Part shown: piece by piece, positions 6,705-7,062 of the stretch
Position numbering within the stretch: the stretch's first letter is position 1
Layout of the letters: each line of letters starts with the position of its first letter
Source of the DNA: Desulfobacterales bacterium
Lineage (GTDB): Bacteria; Desulfobacterota; Desulfobacteria; Desulfobacterales; Desulfobacteraceae
Length of the DNA stretch: 7,062 bases
NCBI GenBank assembly: GCA_022361535.1
Contig: JAKSAU010000715.1
Span: forward strand, 1 to 7,062
Direction of reading: 5' to 3'
The notes under the pieces: generated by a model
Database searches by the model: none
The model's input: the letters and a program-made list of their open reading frames with translations, nothing else
Told to the model about the DNA's origin: nothing
Position numbers and translations under genes: made by a program

Positions 6705-7062
6705 TACATAACTCCGTAAGATTTTCTTCTTGGCTCTCAGCCAGGGTCCATTCGATCTGATCTAAAACAATGCCTGCCATCATTGCGGCTATCATTCCCA
6801 CTTTGGGAGGAAAAAGAAGGTCATGATCCACATCGGTCACAAAGTCGCCGACAATATGACAATTGCCTATGCAGCGTGACGTTACAGCTGTCATATCCCT
6901 GCCGGCAATTCCTGATGCGCAGACAACGGGAATCCCGGTACCGGACAACTCCTCAACCAACTGTTTTTTAGCTTTTGTATCGTCAAACCCCTCAACCACC
7001 ACAGCTCAATCTTCAAATATGTTTGCACTGTCTCCGGGTTTGAGTCGCTGATTGACAGCCTC
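6694..7062 (-). CDS. thiF: ThiF family 2 adenylyltransferase-like protein, 3' part, with one in-frame TGA
   Basis: ThiF activates the C-terminus of the sulfur carrier ThiS for thiazole formation. Only the C-terminal part is in the window; the ATP-binding region lies beyond the right edge. The frame is open from the edge as NQRLKPGDSANIFED, then TGA (7008-7006), then AVVVEGFDDTKAKKQLVEEL, GIPVVCASGIAGR and a FPPKVGMIAAMMAGIVLDQI tail, ending at TAA 6696-6694. Family-2 ThiF proteins, as I recall them, read about DCD(I/V)(I/V)xEAFD at this place, so the TGA replaces a common Cys. Similarity continues on both sides without frameshift. The TGA may encode selenocysteine, be a recent nonsense change (TGC to TGA is one base), or be an error. 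A GTG at 7002 is an unlikely real start because it lies within the fold. Confidence 0.75.

Noticed and set aside
6694..7002. A separate short gene starting at GTG 7002
   Set aside because: The start falls just after the TGA inside a conserved strand of the ThiF fold, has no clear ribosome binding site, and the ThiF similarity continues upstream of the TGA.
6060..7062. TPP riboswitch for the thiamine genes
   Set aside because: The genes abut or overlap and the operon leader lies beyond the right edge; no THI-box-like sequence was seen in the window.

Overview
The window looks like chromosomal DNA from an anaerobic, probably sulfate-reducing member of the Desulfobacterota (Desulfobacter/Desulfobacula/Desulfobacterium-like). 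This is inferred from moderate GC, a short anaerobe-type ThiC, a family-2 ThiF, a glutaconate-CoA-transferase-like pair and a sigma54 catabolic regulator. No marker gene is present, so the lineage call is tentative.

Left part (1-4345): a minus-strand PAS/AAA+ sigma54 activator, cut by the left edge, is divergent from a plus-strand unit. That unit encodes a 3-hydroxybutyrate-dehydrogenase-like SDR and the two subunits of a GctAB-type CoA-transferase. The 261-bp divergent region holds a 34-bp near-perfect palindrome, a likely activator site, and about 117 bp further on a good -24/-12 promoter. The likely circuit is that the activator binds the palindrome, opens the sigma54 promoter and switches on oxidation of a hydroxy acid followed by CoA transfer to the oxo acid. 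The substrate is not known. A rho-independent terminator closes the unit at 4314-4345.

Middle (4346-4773): a gene-free convergent region with two copies, in opposite orientation, of a structured element of about 79 bp. The copies share a conserved 37-39 bp core that itself folds. The 18-19 bp outer arms differ between copies yet are perfectly complementary within each copy. This is the least ordinary feature of the window.

Right part (4774-7062): a minus-strand thiamine operon read thiF-thiE-thiC, with tightly overlapping genes. The thiF fragment is open to the right edge but has one in-frame TGA, at a position where related ThiF proteins, as recalled, usually carry Cys. It could be a selenocysteine codon, a fresh nonsense mutation or a sequence error. 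ThiC ends in a CX2CX3C cluster motif rather than the classical CX2CX4C.
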